A DNA stretch of 64,000 nucleotides. It comes from Rhodoluna sp. Its GTDB lineage: Bacteria; Actinomycetota; Actinomycetes; Actinomycetales; Microbacteriaceae. The stretch is from assembly GCF_024641065.1 (NCBI RefSeq), contig NZ_JAHEDV010000002.1, forward strand, positions 62,001 through 126,000. The letters run 5' to 3'. The notes under the pieces are model-generated. The model did not search any database and was not told the DNA's origin. It saw only the letters and a program-made list of their open reading frames with translations. The number at the start of each line of letters is the position of its first letter. The stretch's first letter is position 1. A program made the position numbers and the translations under genes. This document shows, piece by piece, positions 34,271-42,558 of this stretch.

Positions 34271-35242
34271 ATGATTCAGAGACCACGCAGATTGCGCGCC
34301 AATGCCGCTATTCGCAACCTGGTCAGCGAAACTCAGGTGCGTGCCGAGCAATTGGTCTTGCCGCTTTTTGTTCGCGAAGGCCTTGAGTCACCAAAACCAA
34401 TCAAGGGTCTGCCGGGTGTGGTTCAACACACCAAAGAGTCACTACACGCTGAGATCGACCGCGCACTAGCAGCTGGCATCGGTGGTGTGATGGTGTTTGG
34501 CATTCCTAATCATCGCGATGCCGATGGCTCTGAGAGCTGCAACCCAAATGGGGTTTTAGCCGAGGCCGTGCGAGCAATTCGCGAGCAAGCTGGCGATCGA
34601 CTGGTTGTTATTGCCGACCTTTGCCTAGACGAATTCACCAGCCACGGGCACTGCGGTGTGCTCAGCCCAGATGGCTCGGTTGACAACGACCGCACTCTTG
34701 AAATTTATGCACAAATGGCTGTTGTTCTTGCCGAAGCCGGAGCCCACATGCTCGGCGCCAGTGGCATGATGGACGGCCAGGTTGGCGCAGTTCGCACTGC
34801 TCTTGATGCCGCCAACTTCAAGGATGTTTCGATTCTGGCTTACGCTGCTAAGTACGCATCGGCCTTCTATGGCCCATTCCGTGACGCAGTTGAATCAGCT
34901 CTCGAAGGTGACCGTTTCACCTATCAGCAAGACCCAAGAAACATCCGTGAGTCAATGCGAGAAATCAAGCTTGATGCTGAAGAAGGCGCCGACATCATCA
35001 TGGTGAAACCGGCCCTGGGCTATCTCGACGTAGTTCGCGAAGCTAGCCAAATTGTTGACCTACCAATTGCCAGCTACATCGTCTCGGGCGAGACGGCCAT
35101 GATTGAGGCTGCCGCCGCGCAAGATCTGATTGACCGCGAGCGTGCGATTCTTGAGGCACTTGCTTCAGTTCATCGTGCTGGCGCAAAAATTATTTGCACC
35201 TACTGGGCTATCGAAGCTTCTGTGCTTCTTTCGAATCGATAA
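34271..35242 (+). CDS. hemB: Porphobilinogen synthase (delta-aminolevulinic acid dehydratase)
   Basis: 323 residues, TIM barrel. Both Schiff-base lysine regions are visible: 'SILAYAAKYASAFYGPFRDA' (core 'YAAKYAS') and 'IIMVKPALGYLDV'. The metal loop reads 'DLCLDEFTSHGHCGVL', keeping two of the three zinc-type cysteines with aspartate in the middle position. It condenses two aminolevulinates to porphobilinogen. Two bases after hemD. Confidence 0.97.
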   Translation: MIQRPRRLRANAAIRNLVSETQVRAEQLVLPLFVREGLESPKPIKGLPGVVQHTKESLHAEIDRALAAGIGGVMVFGIPNHRDADGSESCNPNGVLAEAVRAIREQAGDRLVVIADLCLDEFTSHGHCGVLSPDGSVDNDRTLEIYAQMAVVLAEAGAHMLGASGMMDGQVGAVRTALDAANFKDVSILAYAAKYASAFYGPFRDAVESALEGDRFTYQQDPRNIRESMREIKLDAEEGADIIMVKPALGYLDVVREASQIVDLPIASYIVSGETAMIEAAAAQDLIDRERAILEALASVHRAGAKIICTYWAIEASVLLSNR

Positions 35243-35245
35243 GCC

Positions 35246-36562
35246 TTGACTCAAAACATCGAAGGCTCGACCAACTGGCACCAGCGCGCTCAACAGGTGA
35301 TTCCCGGTGGCGTTAGCTCTCCGGTTCGAGCTTTCAAAGGCGTAGGCGGAACCCCTAGATATTTTGTGCGCGGCGAGGGTTCACGCATCTGGGATGTTGA
35401 CGGCAACGAGTACATCGATCTGGTTGGTTCTTGGGGCCCGATGATTGTTGGTCACGCACACCCTGAAGTTGTTGCCAAAGTTACAGCTGCAGCGGCACTT
35501 TCAGCATCTTTTGGTGCCCCTAGCCCAAACGAAGTTTTGTTGGCAGAAGAGATAATTTATAGGGTCGCGCCAATTGAACGCGTTCGGTTTGTCTCATCTG
35601 GCACCGAAGCTGTGATGACTGCCATTCGCCTCGCGCGCGCTGCCACCGGCCGCAACATCATCGTTAAATTTGCCGGTTGTTACCACGGGCACAGCGATGC
35701 CCTATTGGTGCAAGCCGGTTCTGGCGTGGCGACCCTTGGTCTGCCAAATTCACCTGGCGTAACCGAGGGTCAGGCCCAAGACACATTGGTCTTGCCTTAT
35801 AACGACCTCGATGCTCTCGAGAATCTGTTCGCTGCCCGAGGCTCAGACATTGCCGCGGTTATCACCGAGCCGGTGCCTGCAAACATGGGAGTTGTGCCGC
35901 CAGTTGCTGGTTTCAACGCCGCTATATCGCAATTAGCAAAGTCGGCAGGTGCGCTGTTCATTCTTGACGAAGTCATGACGGGCTTCAGAATTTCTCGCGG
36001 TGGCTGGTGGGCAAAATTCGCCACACATGAAGGCTGGGCCCCTGACCTATTCACCTACGGAAAAGTCATCGGTGGTGGCTACCCGGTTGCCGCAGTAGCC
36101 GGCTCGGCAGCAGTGATGGATCTTCTCGCTCCGGTTGGCTCGGTTTATCAAGCAGGAACACTGAGCGGAAACCCAGTTGCAACCGCAGCCGGTTTGGCCA
36201 CTCTCGAACTTTGTGACGAAGCTCTCTATGAGACTCTCGACAATCGGGCCAAGCAGGTCGGCGAGGCAATTTCAACGGCGCTCAGCGCAGCCGGGGTTGC
36301 CCACTCTCTTCAGAGCGAAGGCAATCTGTTCTCAATATTCTTCACCAACAGTCGAGTCAAGAATTTTGCCGACGCACAGTCGCAGAATATTCCCGCCTTC
36401 AACGCTTTCTTTCACGCGATGCTCGAAAACGGTGTTTCGATTCCGCCATCGGCCTTTGAAGCTTGGTTTGTCTCTGGCGCGCTTAGCGATGCCGATGTTG
36501 TGCGAATTGGCGAGGTAGCCAAGATTGCCGCAATCGCAGCGGCAGCGGCTTCTGAAGACTAG
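35246..36562 (+). CDS. hemL: Glutamate-1-semialdehyde 2,1-aminomutase
   Basis: 438 residues, TTG start three bases after hemB. The PLP lysine lies in '[13 protein letters not shown]'; '[15 protein letters not shown]' and '[15 protein letters not shown]' are classic HemL blocks. It makes 5-aminolevulinate from HemA's product. Last gene of the haem run; its TAG stop shares a CTAG with the stop of the convergent Rrf2 gene. Confidence 0.97.
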   Translation: MTQNIEGSTNWHQRAQQVIPGGVSSPVRAFKGVGGTPRYFVRGEGSRIWDVDGNEYIDLVGSWGPMIVGHAHPEVVAKVTAAAALSASFGAPSPNEVLLAEEIIYRVAPIERVRFVSSGTEAVMTAIRLARAATGRNIIVKFAGCYHGHSDALLVQAGSGVATLGLPNSPGVTEGQAQDTLVLPYNDLDALENLFAARGSDIAAVITEPVPANMGVVPPVAGFNAAISQLAKSAGALFILDEVMTGFRISRGGWWAKFATHEGWAPDLFTYGKVIGGGYPVAAVAGSAAVMDLLAPVGSVYQAGTLSGNPVATAAGLATLELCDEALYETLDNRAKQVGEAISTALSAAGVAHSLQSEGNLFSIFFTNSRVKNFADAQSQNIPAFNAFFHAMLENGVSIPPSAFEAWFVSGALSDADVVRIGEVAKIAAIAAAAASED

Positions 36563-37044
36563 TTAGCCTCGTAGGCTGGTCGGCTGACCCAGGCATCTGG
36601 CTGAGTCAAAAGTTCAGATAACTCTGTGCCAAATTTGCCGGCTACAACATCAGCCAAAGTTACATTCTCAAGAATGCTACGAAGCGCAACGCGAATGCCA
36701 ACCCATACATCTTGAAGGTGCTCAGCCGAACCGTCATAGCTAACATTCTCGGGGCGTAGACCTCGAACAGCGGCGAGTGGGCCATCGAGCACACGGATAA
36801 CCTCAGCGAGACTGATCTTGGCTGCACTGCGACTTAGTCGATAGCCGCCTACGGCCCCACGCTGACTGAGAATGAAACCAGCATGGCGCAATTCGGTAAG
36901 AATGCCCTCGAGAAATTTCAAGGGTATCGATTGGGCGGTGGCAATAGCCTCGCCTTTTACAAGCTTTTCGGAGTCTGCGAGATGCGCCTCGGCTAGAAAG
37001 AGCAATGCTCTAACCCCGTAGTCGACCTTCGCTGAAACCTGCAT
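36559..37044 (-). CDS. Rrf2 family transcriptional regulator without Fe-S cysteines (CymR-like)
   Basis: 161 residues from ATG 37044, the conserved Rrf2 start '[18 protein letters not shown]'; the track ORF adds 93 unrelated codons running through the promoter and into ssuA. The winged helix includes '[19 protein letters not shown]' and '[11 protein letters not shown]'. The protein contains no cysteine at all, so unlike IscR or NsrR it cannot hold a cluster; this resembles CymR, the Rrf2 regulator of cysteine metabolism. Divergent from a sulfonate-type ABC operon and close to cys genes, it probably governs sulfur uptake. Confidence 0.88.
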   Translation of the reverse strand: MQVSAKVDYGVRALLFLAEAHLADSEKLVKGEAIATAQSIPLKFLEGILTELRHAGFILSQRGAVGGYRLSRSAAKISLAEVIRVLDGPLAAVRGLRPENVSYDGSAEHLQDVWVGIRVALRSILENVTLADVVAGKFGTELSELLTQPDAWVSRPAYEAN

Positions 37045-37111
37045 ACCTATATCAAAGCAGGTTTTGTAGCTCTGAAACATTACGTCATGAAAGAGCACGA
37101 GAAATTTGAAA

Positions 37112-37139
37112 TAGGTAATCTCTACTAAAGCACTAGAGA
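37112..37139. promoter_or_regulatory. Candidate Rrf2 operator upstream of ssu-like operon
   Basis: TCTCTA-N9-TAGAGA is a perfect inverted repeat (37119-37139) in the divergent promoter region, 15 bases before the ABC gene start, preceded by TAGGT. TAGGT-N5-CTACTAAA here resembles TAGGT-N3-CTACCAAA in the sir/chelatase intergenic region, with different spacing. Regulator assignment is inference. Confidence 0.4.
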
Positions 37140-37153
37140 AAGTAGTAATTGAC

Positions 37154-38236
37154 ATGAGTCGCCGTAGCAGACAGACCAAAAAATTGGTCCAAATTATTGG
37201 AAGCCTAGCCGCAGTTGCAGTGATTGCTTCTGTCGCTATGTCAGCCATCAAGTTACCAACAGCAGCCGAAACCAACTCGGGCACACCCGCAACTATTCGC
37301 ATCGGATACTTCGCAAACATCACTCACGCGCCTGCTTTGATCGCCGTTCAAAAGGGTCTGTTTTCAAAGTATTTGCCAGATACAAAAATCGAATACTTTG
37401 TCTTTCCGTCAGGCCCAGCTGCAGTTGAGGCATTCAAGGGCGGCGCTCTAGATATCAGTTATCTAGGCCCGAACCCAGCTATCAACGGTTTTGCCACCAC
37501 CGACGGCAGCCTTCTGAGAATTGTTTCTGGGGCTACCTACGGAGGCGCTCAGTTCATTGTGCAACCAGGCATAACCGAAGAAACCTTGCAGGGTAAAAAC
37601 TTTGCGACGCCAGGCCTCGGTGGCACCCAAGATGTTGCGCTTCGCAGTTGGTTGACCAACAAAGGTTTGAGCTATGAAGTTGGTGGCGATGTTTCGATTA
37701 CGCCTTCTGACAACGCAGCGACCCTGGCACTATTCCAAAAGGGCGACATCGATGGCGCCTGGGTTCCAGAGCCATGGGCATCAAGATTGGTGCTCGAGGG
37801 CAAGGGCGAGGTTTTGGTTGACGAAACTGACCTCTGGAAAGACGGCCAGTTTGTGACCACTCACATTGCGAGCACCACCGCATTTGCAGCCAAGTACCCG
37901 GCAGCTGTTGAGGCAGTTTTGCAGGCTAACTTGGATGCACTTCAGTTGATCGCCGAAGACCCGGCCGAGGCTAAACGTCTGAGCTTGGCAGAAATTGCCA
38001 AACAGACCGGCAAAACCCTGGCCGCCGATGTTGTTGAGCGCGCATGGGCGAACCTAAGTTTTGGCTATGACCCATTGGCCAAGGCTTTGCAAGCCAGCGC
38101 TGATTCGGCTGTGAATGCCGGATTGCTCAAATTAGGGCCATCAGGTTTGAAGGGAATCTATAACCTGGCGCCTTTGAATTCGCTGGTCGCAAAACGTGGA
38201 CTACCAGCTGCTGACTCGGCCGGATTGGAAGAATAA
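37154..38236 (+). CDS. ABC transporter substrate-binding protein, sulfonate/nitrate/taurine type
   Basis: 360 residues. A single N-terminal hydrophobic segment (about residues 15-35) lacks a lipobox cysteine, so the protein is either membrane-anchored or Sec-cleaved. The body is SsuA/TauA-like: 'IRIGYFANITHAPALIAVQKGLF' (core 'GYFANITHAPAL'), 'ISYLGPNPAIN' and 'DGAWVPEPWASRLV'. Beside a sulfate-assimilation cluster and an Rrf2 regulator, an organosulfonate is the likeliest substrate; nitrate or bicarbonate cannot be excluded. First gene of a three-gene operon with one-base and eight-base overlaps. Confidence 0.87.
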   Translation: MSRRSRQTKKLVQIIGSLAAVAVIASVAMSAIKLPTAAETNSGTPATIRIGYFANITHAPALIAVQKGLFSKYLPDTKIEYFVFPSGPAAVEAFKGGALDISYLGPNPAINGFATTDGSLLRIVSGATYGGAQFIVQPGITEETLQGKNFATPGLGGTQDVALRSWLTNKGLSYEVGGDVSITPSDNAATLALFQKGDIDGAWVPEPWASRLVLEGKGEVLVDETDLWKDGQFVTTHIASTTAFAAKYPAAVEAVLQANLDALQLIAEDPAEAKRLSLAEIAKQTGKTLAADVVERAWANLSFGYDPLAKALQASADSAVNAGLLKLGPSGLKGIYNLAPLNSLVAKRGLPAADSAGLEE

Positions 38237-39018
38237 TGAGCGAAAGCTATTCAGGTTCAACTGCTGTTGAACCAATTTTGAAGATCAGGAATCTAACCAA
38301 GCGCTATGCACCAAATGCGCCTGTGATTCTTGATGAGTTCAACCTTGACCTCAAACCAGGTGAATTTGTTGCCCTCGTTGGCGCATCTGGTTGTGGCAAG
38401 TCGACTCTGCTAAACATTCTTACCGGTCTAGAAGAGCCAACCTCTGGAACCATCGAGACTTCACATGAGGCAAGCCTGATGTTTCAGGAGCACGCTCTTT
38501 TGCCTTGGCTGACCGCTGGTGAAAACGTTGAACTCGCTCTCAAATTGAGTGATGCACCAGAGGCCAAGGCCCTGAACGCTGACGGCCGCGAAGCTCGCGC
38601 TCAAGAGTTGCTAGAACTGGTTCACCTGCCGACAGCATTTGACCTTCGACCGCACGAACTATCGGGTGGCATGCGTCAACGTGTTGCGATTGCTCGAGCG
38701 CTTGCCCAGGGACGCAAGATTTTGCTCATGGATGAGCCTTTTGCCGCCCTTGACGCAATCACCCGTGACTTGCTTCACGACGAGTTGATTCGCATCTGGG
38801 ATGAAACCGGACTCGCCGTGATTTTTGTGACCCACAACGTTCGCGAGGCTGTTCGCCTGGCACAGCGTGTGATTCTGATGAGTTCAAAACCCGGCCGCAT
38901 CATTCGTGAATGGAACATCAAGTACGCACAGCCTCGACGCATCGATTCAAGCGACATCGCTCAAGCCGCCGCTGTGATCACCGACGAACTACGCAAGGAG
39001 ATTCGCCGCCATGCCTAA
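38236..39018 (+). CDS. ABC transporter ATP-binding protein, SsuB/TauB type
   Basis: 260 residues. Walker A 'LVGASGCGKSTLLNIL', signature 'LSGGMRQRVAIARAL', Walker B 'ILLMDEPFAALDA' and H-loop 'FVTHNVREA' are all intact. The start overlaps the binding-protein stop (TAATG). It energises uptake with the adjacent permease. The FAALDAITR segment is typical of nitrate/sulfonate/taurine importers. Confidence 0.93.
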   Translation: MSESYSGSTAVEPILKIRNLTKRYAPNAPVILDEFNLDLKPGEFVALVGASGCGKSTLLNILTGLEEPTSGTIETSHEASLMFQEHALLPWLTAGENVELALKLSDAPEAKALNADGREARAQELLELVHLPTAFDLRPHELSGGMRQRVAIARALAQGRKILLMDEPFAALDAITRDLLHDELIRIWDETGLAVIFVTHNVREAVRLAQRVILMSSKPGRIIREWNIKYAQPRRIDSSDIAQAAAVITDELRKEIRRHA

Positions 39019-39916
39019 TTTTGAACACATTGATATTGACATCGCGCTCGAGGCTAAAAAGCGTCAAGAAGACCTAGCTGCAATGTCGGCTGGTCTTGAC
39101 GCACTCGAGACCTCATCCAAGCAAAAAGGAAGCCGATCTAAGGCGCTGCTCAAGGCATTCGCACCACTTGCAGCAGTTGCAATTGTTCTTGCGCTCTGGC
39201 AGCTGGCGATTGTGTTGAAGCTTCAGCCTGACTACATTTTGCCTTCGCCGGCTCAGGTTTTTGCCTCGCTAGTTGATCAGTTCAACCAAGGTCTGCTGGT
39301 TCCTTCGGCAATCAACAGCTTGCGTCGAGGAGTTCAGGGTTTTGCAATTTCACTACTGATTGCTGTGCCGGTTGGTTTGGCTCTCGGCCTTAACCCAACA
39401 CTTCGAGCAATCGCTCGACCGCTGTTGACCGGCTTGCAGCAGTTGCCTTCGGTTGCCTGGGTGCCGGCAGCAATCATCTGGTTCGGCCTTTCAGACGCCA
39501 CCATCTTTGCCGTGGTGCTTCTCGGTGCTGTTCCTTCGATTGCCAATGGCTTGATCTCAGGTATCGATCAGATTCCGCCAATCTACCTGCGCGCCGGCAA
39601 AGTTCTTGGAGCCAAGGGTTTCAAGAACATCTACCACATCGTGATTCCGGGTGCCTGGCCAGGTTTCTTGGGCGGCTTAGAACAAGGATGGGCTTTCGCC
39701 TGGCGTTCACTAATGGCTGCTGAATTGATTGCAGTTGCGCCCTCGCTCGGCCCTGGTCTTGGCTTGATGCTAGACACCGGTCGTCAGCTGGGCGACATGT
39801 CACTCGTGCTTGGCTCGATCATCACCATCATGATTGTCGGTGTGCTTATCGAGCGTTTGGTGTTCTCACCAATTCGTCAGCGCACACTGCGCAACCGCGG
39901 ATTGATTGGTCGCTAA
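39011..39916 (+). CDS. ABC transporter permease, SsuC/TauC type
   Basis: 301 residues. A hydrophilic 45-residue N-terminus precedes six membrane spans. The cytoplasmic EAA-like loop reads 'RAGKVLGAKGFKNIYHIVIP', and 'LRRGVQGFAISLLIAVPVGL' is a familiar SsuC block (core 'RRGVQGFAISLL'). Overlaps the ATPase gene by eight bases and ends the operon before a strong bidirectional terminator. Confidence 0.92.
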   Translation: MPNFEHIDIDIALEAKKRQEDLAAMSAGLDALETSSKQKGSRSKALLKAFAPLAAVAIVLALWQLAIVLKLQPDYILPSPAQVFASLVDQFNQGLLVPSAINSLRRGVQGFAISLLIAVPVGLALGLNPTLRAIARPLLTGLQQLPSVAWVPAAIIWFGLSDATIFAVVLLGAVPSIANGLISGIDQIPPIYLRAGKVLGAKGFKNIYHIVIPGAWPGFLGGLEQGWAFAWRSLMAAELIAVAPSLGPGLGLMLDTGRQLGDMSLVLGSIITIMIVGVLIERLVFSPIRQRTLRNRGLIGR

Positions 39917-39947
39917 AAACTACTGGTAGCCAAACGGCTCGAAAACT

Positions 39948-39985
39948 AAAAGAATCCCCCGAGATTTTCTCGGGGGATTCTTTTT
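39948..39985. terminator. Bidirectional terminator between ssu-like operon and fpr
   Basis: A 17-bp perfect stem, GAATCCCCCGAGA with its complement around TTT, flanked by A4 and T5. It ends the convergent ABC and sulfate-assimilation transcripts. Confidence 0.95.
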
Positions 39986-39997
39986 GCTTTGCAAAAA

Positions 39998-41356
39998 CTA
40001 AGCGTTCGAGATGCGAACCTGCTCTTCGCGGTCGACAACCTTTACGCGCTCACGTTCAACGTGTGACTGGTCAGCCGCACCAAGTGCAATCTCGTGCTCG
40101 TTCAACTTGAGCCAACCAGCCCAGGTGGTGAACTCAACGCCGCGAGCGGTCAGCTCGCCAAGAATAGCCTCAGCCTCGTTGACCTCAGGGTCAACCAACT
40201 GGTCTAGATCAGCAATCAAGTTCTCAATGGTTTCGGTTGCATCACTCTTGGTGTGACCGATTAGACCAACCGGGCCACGCTTGATCCAGCCGGTTGCATA
40301 AAGGCCTTCGACCTGTTCGCCCGACTCAGAAACTACGCGGCCACCTTCGTTGCGAATAACACCAAGCTTGTCGTTGAAAGGCACCTCTGGCAGTTCGCTG
40401 CCAAAGTAACCAATAGCGCGGTAGACGGCCTGAACATCAAACTCTACGAACTCGCCGGTGCCGTGAACAGTTGCGCCATCGGCGTTCAACTTGGTGCGCT
40501 CAAACTTGATGCCCTCAACTTTGCCATCGCCAAGAATCTCGGCTGGGCTTGAGAAGAAGTGCAGGTGCAGTCGACGTGAGGCGCCCTTAGGCTTTTCTTC
40601 ACGCCAGCCCTCGATGATGCGAGCCATGATGCGGTGCTGGTTGGTTACACCCTCAGCATCTTCGTCGAACCAGCCCTCAGGAAAATCTTCGTCATAAAGA
40701 ACTAGGTCAACATCTTCAAGTTCGCCAAGTTCGCGAAGCTCAATCGGAGTGAACTTAATCTGAGCTGGACCGCGGCGACCAAACACGTGAACATCCGTGA
40801 CTGGTGAAGCCTTTAGACCCTCATAAACGTTGGCCGGGATATCGGTTGAAAGCATGTCATCTGCGTGCTTGGCAAGAACGCGCGCAACGTCAAGCGCCAC
40901 GTTGCCGTTACCCAAAACAGCAACCTGCTGAGCCTCAAGCGGCCAGGTGCGCGGAAAGTCTGGGTGACCGTCATACCAAGCAACGAAGTCGGCTGCACCG
41001 TATGAGCCTTCAAGGTCGATTCCTGGGATGTTCAGTGAAGCATCTTTGATTGCACCAGTAGCAAAAATCACCGCGTGGTAATACTTGCGAAGGTCTTCAA
41101 GCTTTAGGTCTTTGCCAAACTCAACGTTGCCGAAGAAACGAATAACGCCTGAGTCGAGCATCTCGTGCAGTGAATTAACGATGCCCTTGATGCGAGGGTG
41201 GTCAGGAGCCACACCGTAGCGAATCAAACCGTAAGGTGCAGGTAGTGAGTCGAACAGGTCGATGTTCACATCTGGGTACTTGCTGGCCAAAATGTTTCCG
41301 GCATAGATACCAGCCGGGCCTGCGCCAATAATCGCAACGCGTAGGTGTTTGGTCAT
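39998..41356 (-). CDS. fprA: Ferredoxin-NADP+ reductase, FprA/adrenodoxin reductase type
   Basis: 452 residues. FAD site 'VAIIGAGPAGIYAGNIL', followed by 'YGLIRYGVAPDHP', NADP site 'VAVLGNGNVALDVARVL', 'VFGRRGPAQIKFTP' and 'TGWIKRGPVGLIGHTK' are the full signature set of the mycobacterial FprA/adrenodoxin-reductase family. It transfers NADPH electrons to ferredoxin. As the last gene of the sulfate-assimilation operon it probably supplies the reduced ferredoxin used by the sulfite reductase encoded at its head. Confidence 0.95.
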   Translation of the reverse strand: MTKHLRVAIIGAGPAGIYAGNILASKYPDVNIDLFDSLPAPYGLIRYGVAPDHPRIKGIVNSLHEMLDSGVIRFFGNVEFGKDLKLEDLRKYYHAVIFATGAIKDASLNIPGIDLEGSYGAADFVAWYDGHPDFPRTWPLEAQQVAVLGNGNVALDVARVLAKHADDMLSTDIPANVYEGLKASPVTDVHVFGRRGPAQIKFTPIELRELGELEDVDLVLYDEDFPEGWFDEDAEGVTNQHRIMARIIEGWREEKPKGASRRLHLHFFSSPAEILGDGKVEGIKFERTKLNADGATVHGTGEFVEFDVQAVYRAIGYFGSELPEVPFNDKLGVIRNEGGRVVSESGEQVEGLYATGWIKRGPVGLIGHTKSDATETIENLIADLDQLVDPEVNEAEAILGELTARGVEFTTWAGWLKLNEHEIALGAADQSHVERERVKVVDREEQVRISNA

Positions 41357-42558
41357 TATTCCTCTTCTTTGTTTCTCTCGGTCACTACGTCACCGATGAC
41401 GATTACCGCCGGTGACTTAATGCCGACTTGCTCGGCAACCTTGTCAATATCGCCAAGGGTTGATCTGGTAATTCTCTGGTCTGAGCCATAGCCATCTTCG
41501 ATTACGGCAATTGGGCATTCGGGGCCGCGCACACCAGCGGCTAGGTTGGCTGCGGTTTCGGCCAGTGTTGCCACGCCCATCAATATCACCACAGTGTGGT
41601 CGCGACCGCCGCTGATTTCGCTAACTGGCACGTGGCCGGTGGTAACAGTGAAGCTGGTTGCCACGCCTCGGTGGGTGACCGGAATTCCGGCTAGGGCTGG
41701 AACTGAGATTGCACTGGTGATGCCTGGAACAACCTCAACCTGCACGCCGTTGGCAACACAGAAATCTAGTTCTTCGCCACCGCGGCCAAGAACGTATGGG
41801 TCGCCACCTTTTAGGCGAACAACTTTCTTGCCCAGTTTTGCCTGGTCAACCAATATCTGATTGATCTCGTCTTGAGGAACCGGGTGGTTGTTCGGGCTCT
41901 TGCCAACGTCAATAATTTCAACTTCTGGTCGCAACCATGAAAGCAAGTGGCGAGGGCCCAAGCGATCGGTTACCACCACATCGGCCTCGTTCAAAAGTCG
42001 CTGACCACGAACGGTTACTAGGTCATCTGCGCCAGGCCCGCCACCAACCAAGGCAACTCGGCCTTCGGTGCGTGCTCCGCGAACGGCATCAATCGGCAGG
42101 GTGCCATCCAAGAGTTTTGAAATGATCGAGTCACGAAGCGCAATGCCTCGACGAGGGTCGCCACCGCCAAAGGTTGCTACGGTCAGGCCATCGAATCGGC
42201 CCACCGATGGAACCCAAGCGCTAGATTTTTCGGCTTCGGCGGCATTCACGACCAAGGTGCGCTGTGCATCAGCCTCGGCAGTGACTGCAGCATCAACCTC
42301 AACCACACCGGTTGCGGTGTGCACCAACCAGGCTTCGGCTAGATCGCCGGCCTGATATTCGCGAGCAACCCAATTGAGCTTGCCACCTCTTGCCAGCGCT
42401 GCAACCTCGGGTGAAGCCAATGGTGAAATGACGGTAACGTCTGCCCCTGAGTTCAGCAGGCCGAGTGCGCGGCGCGTGCCAATCTTGCCCGCGCCAATAA
42501 CAACGACCTTGCGGCCACTGATGCGCAGACCTAGTGGGTAGAGTTCAGGGTTGGTCAT
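41356..42558 (-). CDS. cysG: Sirohaem synthase: precorrin-2 dehydrogenase fused to uroporphyrinogen-III methyltransferase
   Basis: 400 residues. The N-terminal part has the NAD-binding 'VVVIGAGKIGTRRALGLL' and 'VNAAEAEKSSAWVPS' of precorrin-2 dehydrogenases. From about residue 160 comes the SUMT methyltransferase: 'VALVGGGPGADDLVTVRG', 'VVRLKGGDPYVLGRGGEE' and 'VVPGITSAISVPALAGIP'. It is about 55 residues shorter than E. coli CysG, and a separate chelatase gene lies across the operon promoter, so iron insertion may rely on that protein. Overlaps fprA by one base and cysN by four. Confidence 0.95.
   Translation of the reverse strand: MTNPELYPLGLRISGRKVVVIGAGKIGTRRALGLLNSGADVTVISPLASPEVAALARGGKLNWVAREYQAGDLAEAWLVHTATGVVEVDAAVTAEADAQRTLVVNAAEAEKSSAWVPSVGRFDGLTVATFGGGDPRRGIALRDSIISKLLDGTLPIDAVRGARTEGRVALVGGGPGADDLVTVRGQRLLNEADVVVTDRLGPRHLLSWLRPEVEIIDVGKSPNNHPVPQDEINQILVDQAKLGKKVVRLKGGDPYVLGRGGEELDFCVANGVQVEVVPGITSAISVPALAGIPVTHRGVATSFTVTTGHVPVSEISGGRDHTVVILMGVATLAETAANLAAGVRGPECPIAVIEDGYGSDQRITRSTLGDIDKVAEQVGIKSPAVIVIGDVVTERNKEEE

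Noticed and set aside
36559-37323. 254-residue version of the Rrf2 ORF
   Set aside because: The first 93 codons read through the divergent promoter and into the ABC gene; Rrf2 proteins start at the [10 protein letters not shown] block.
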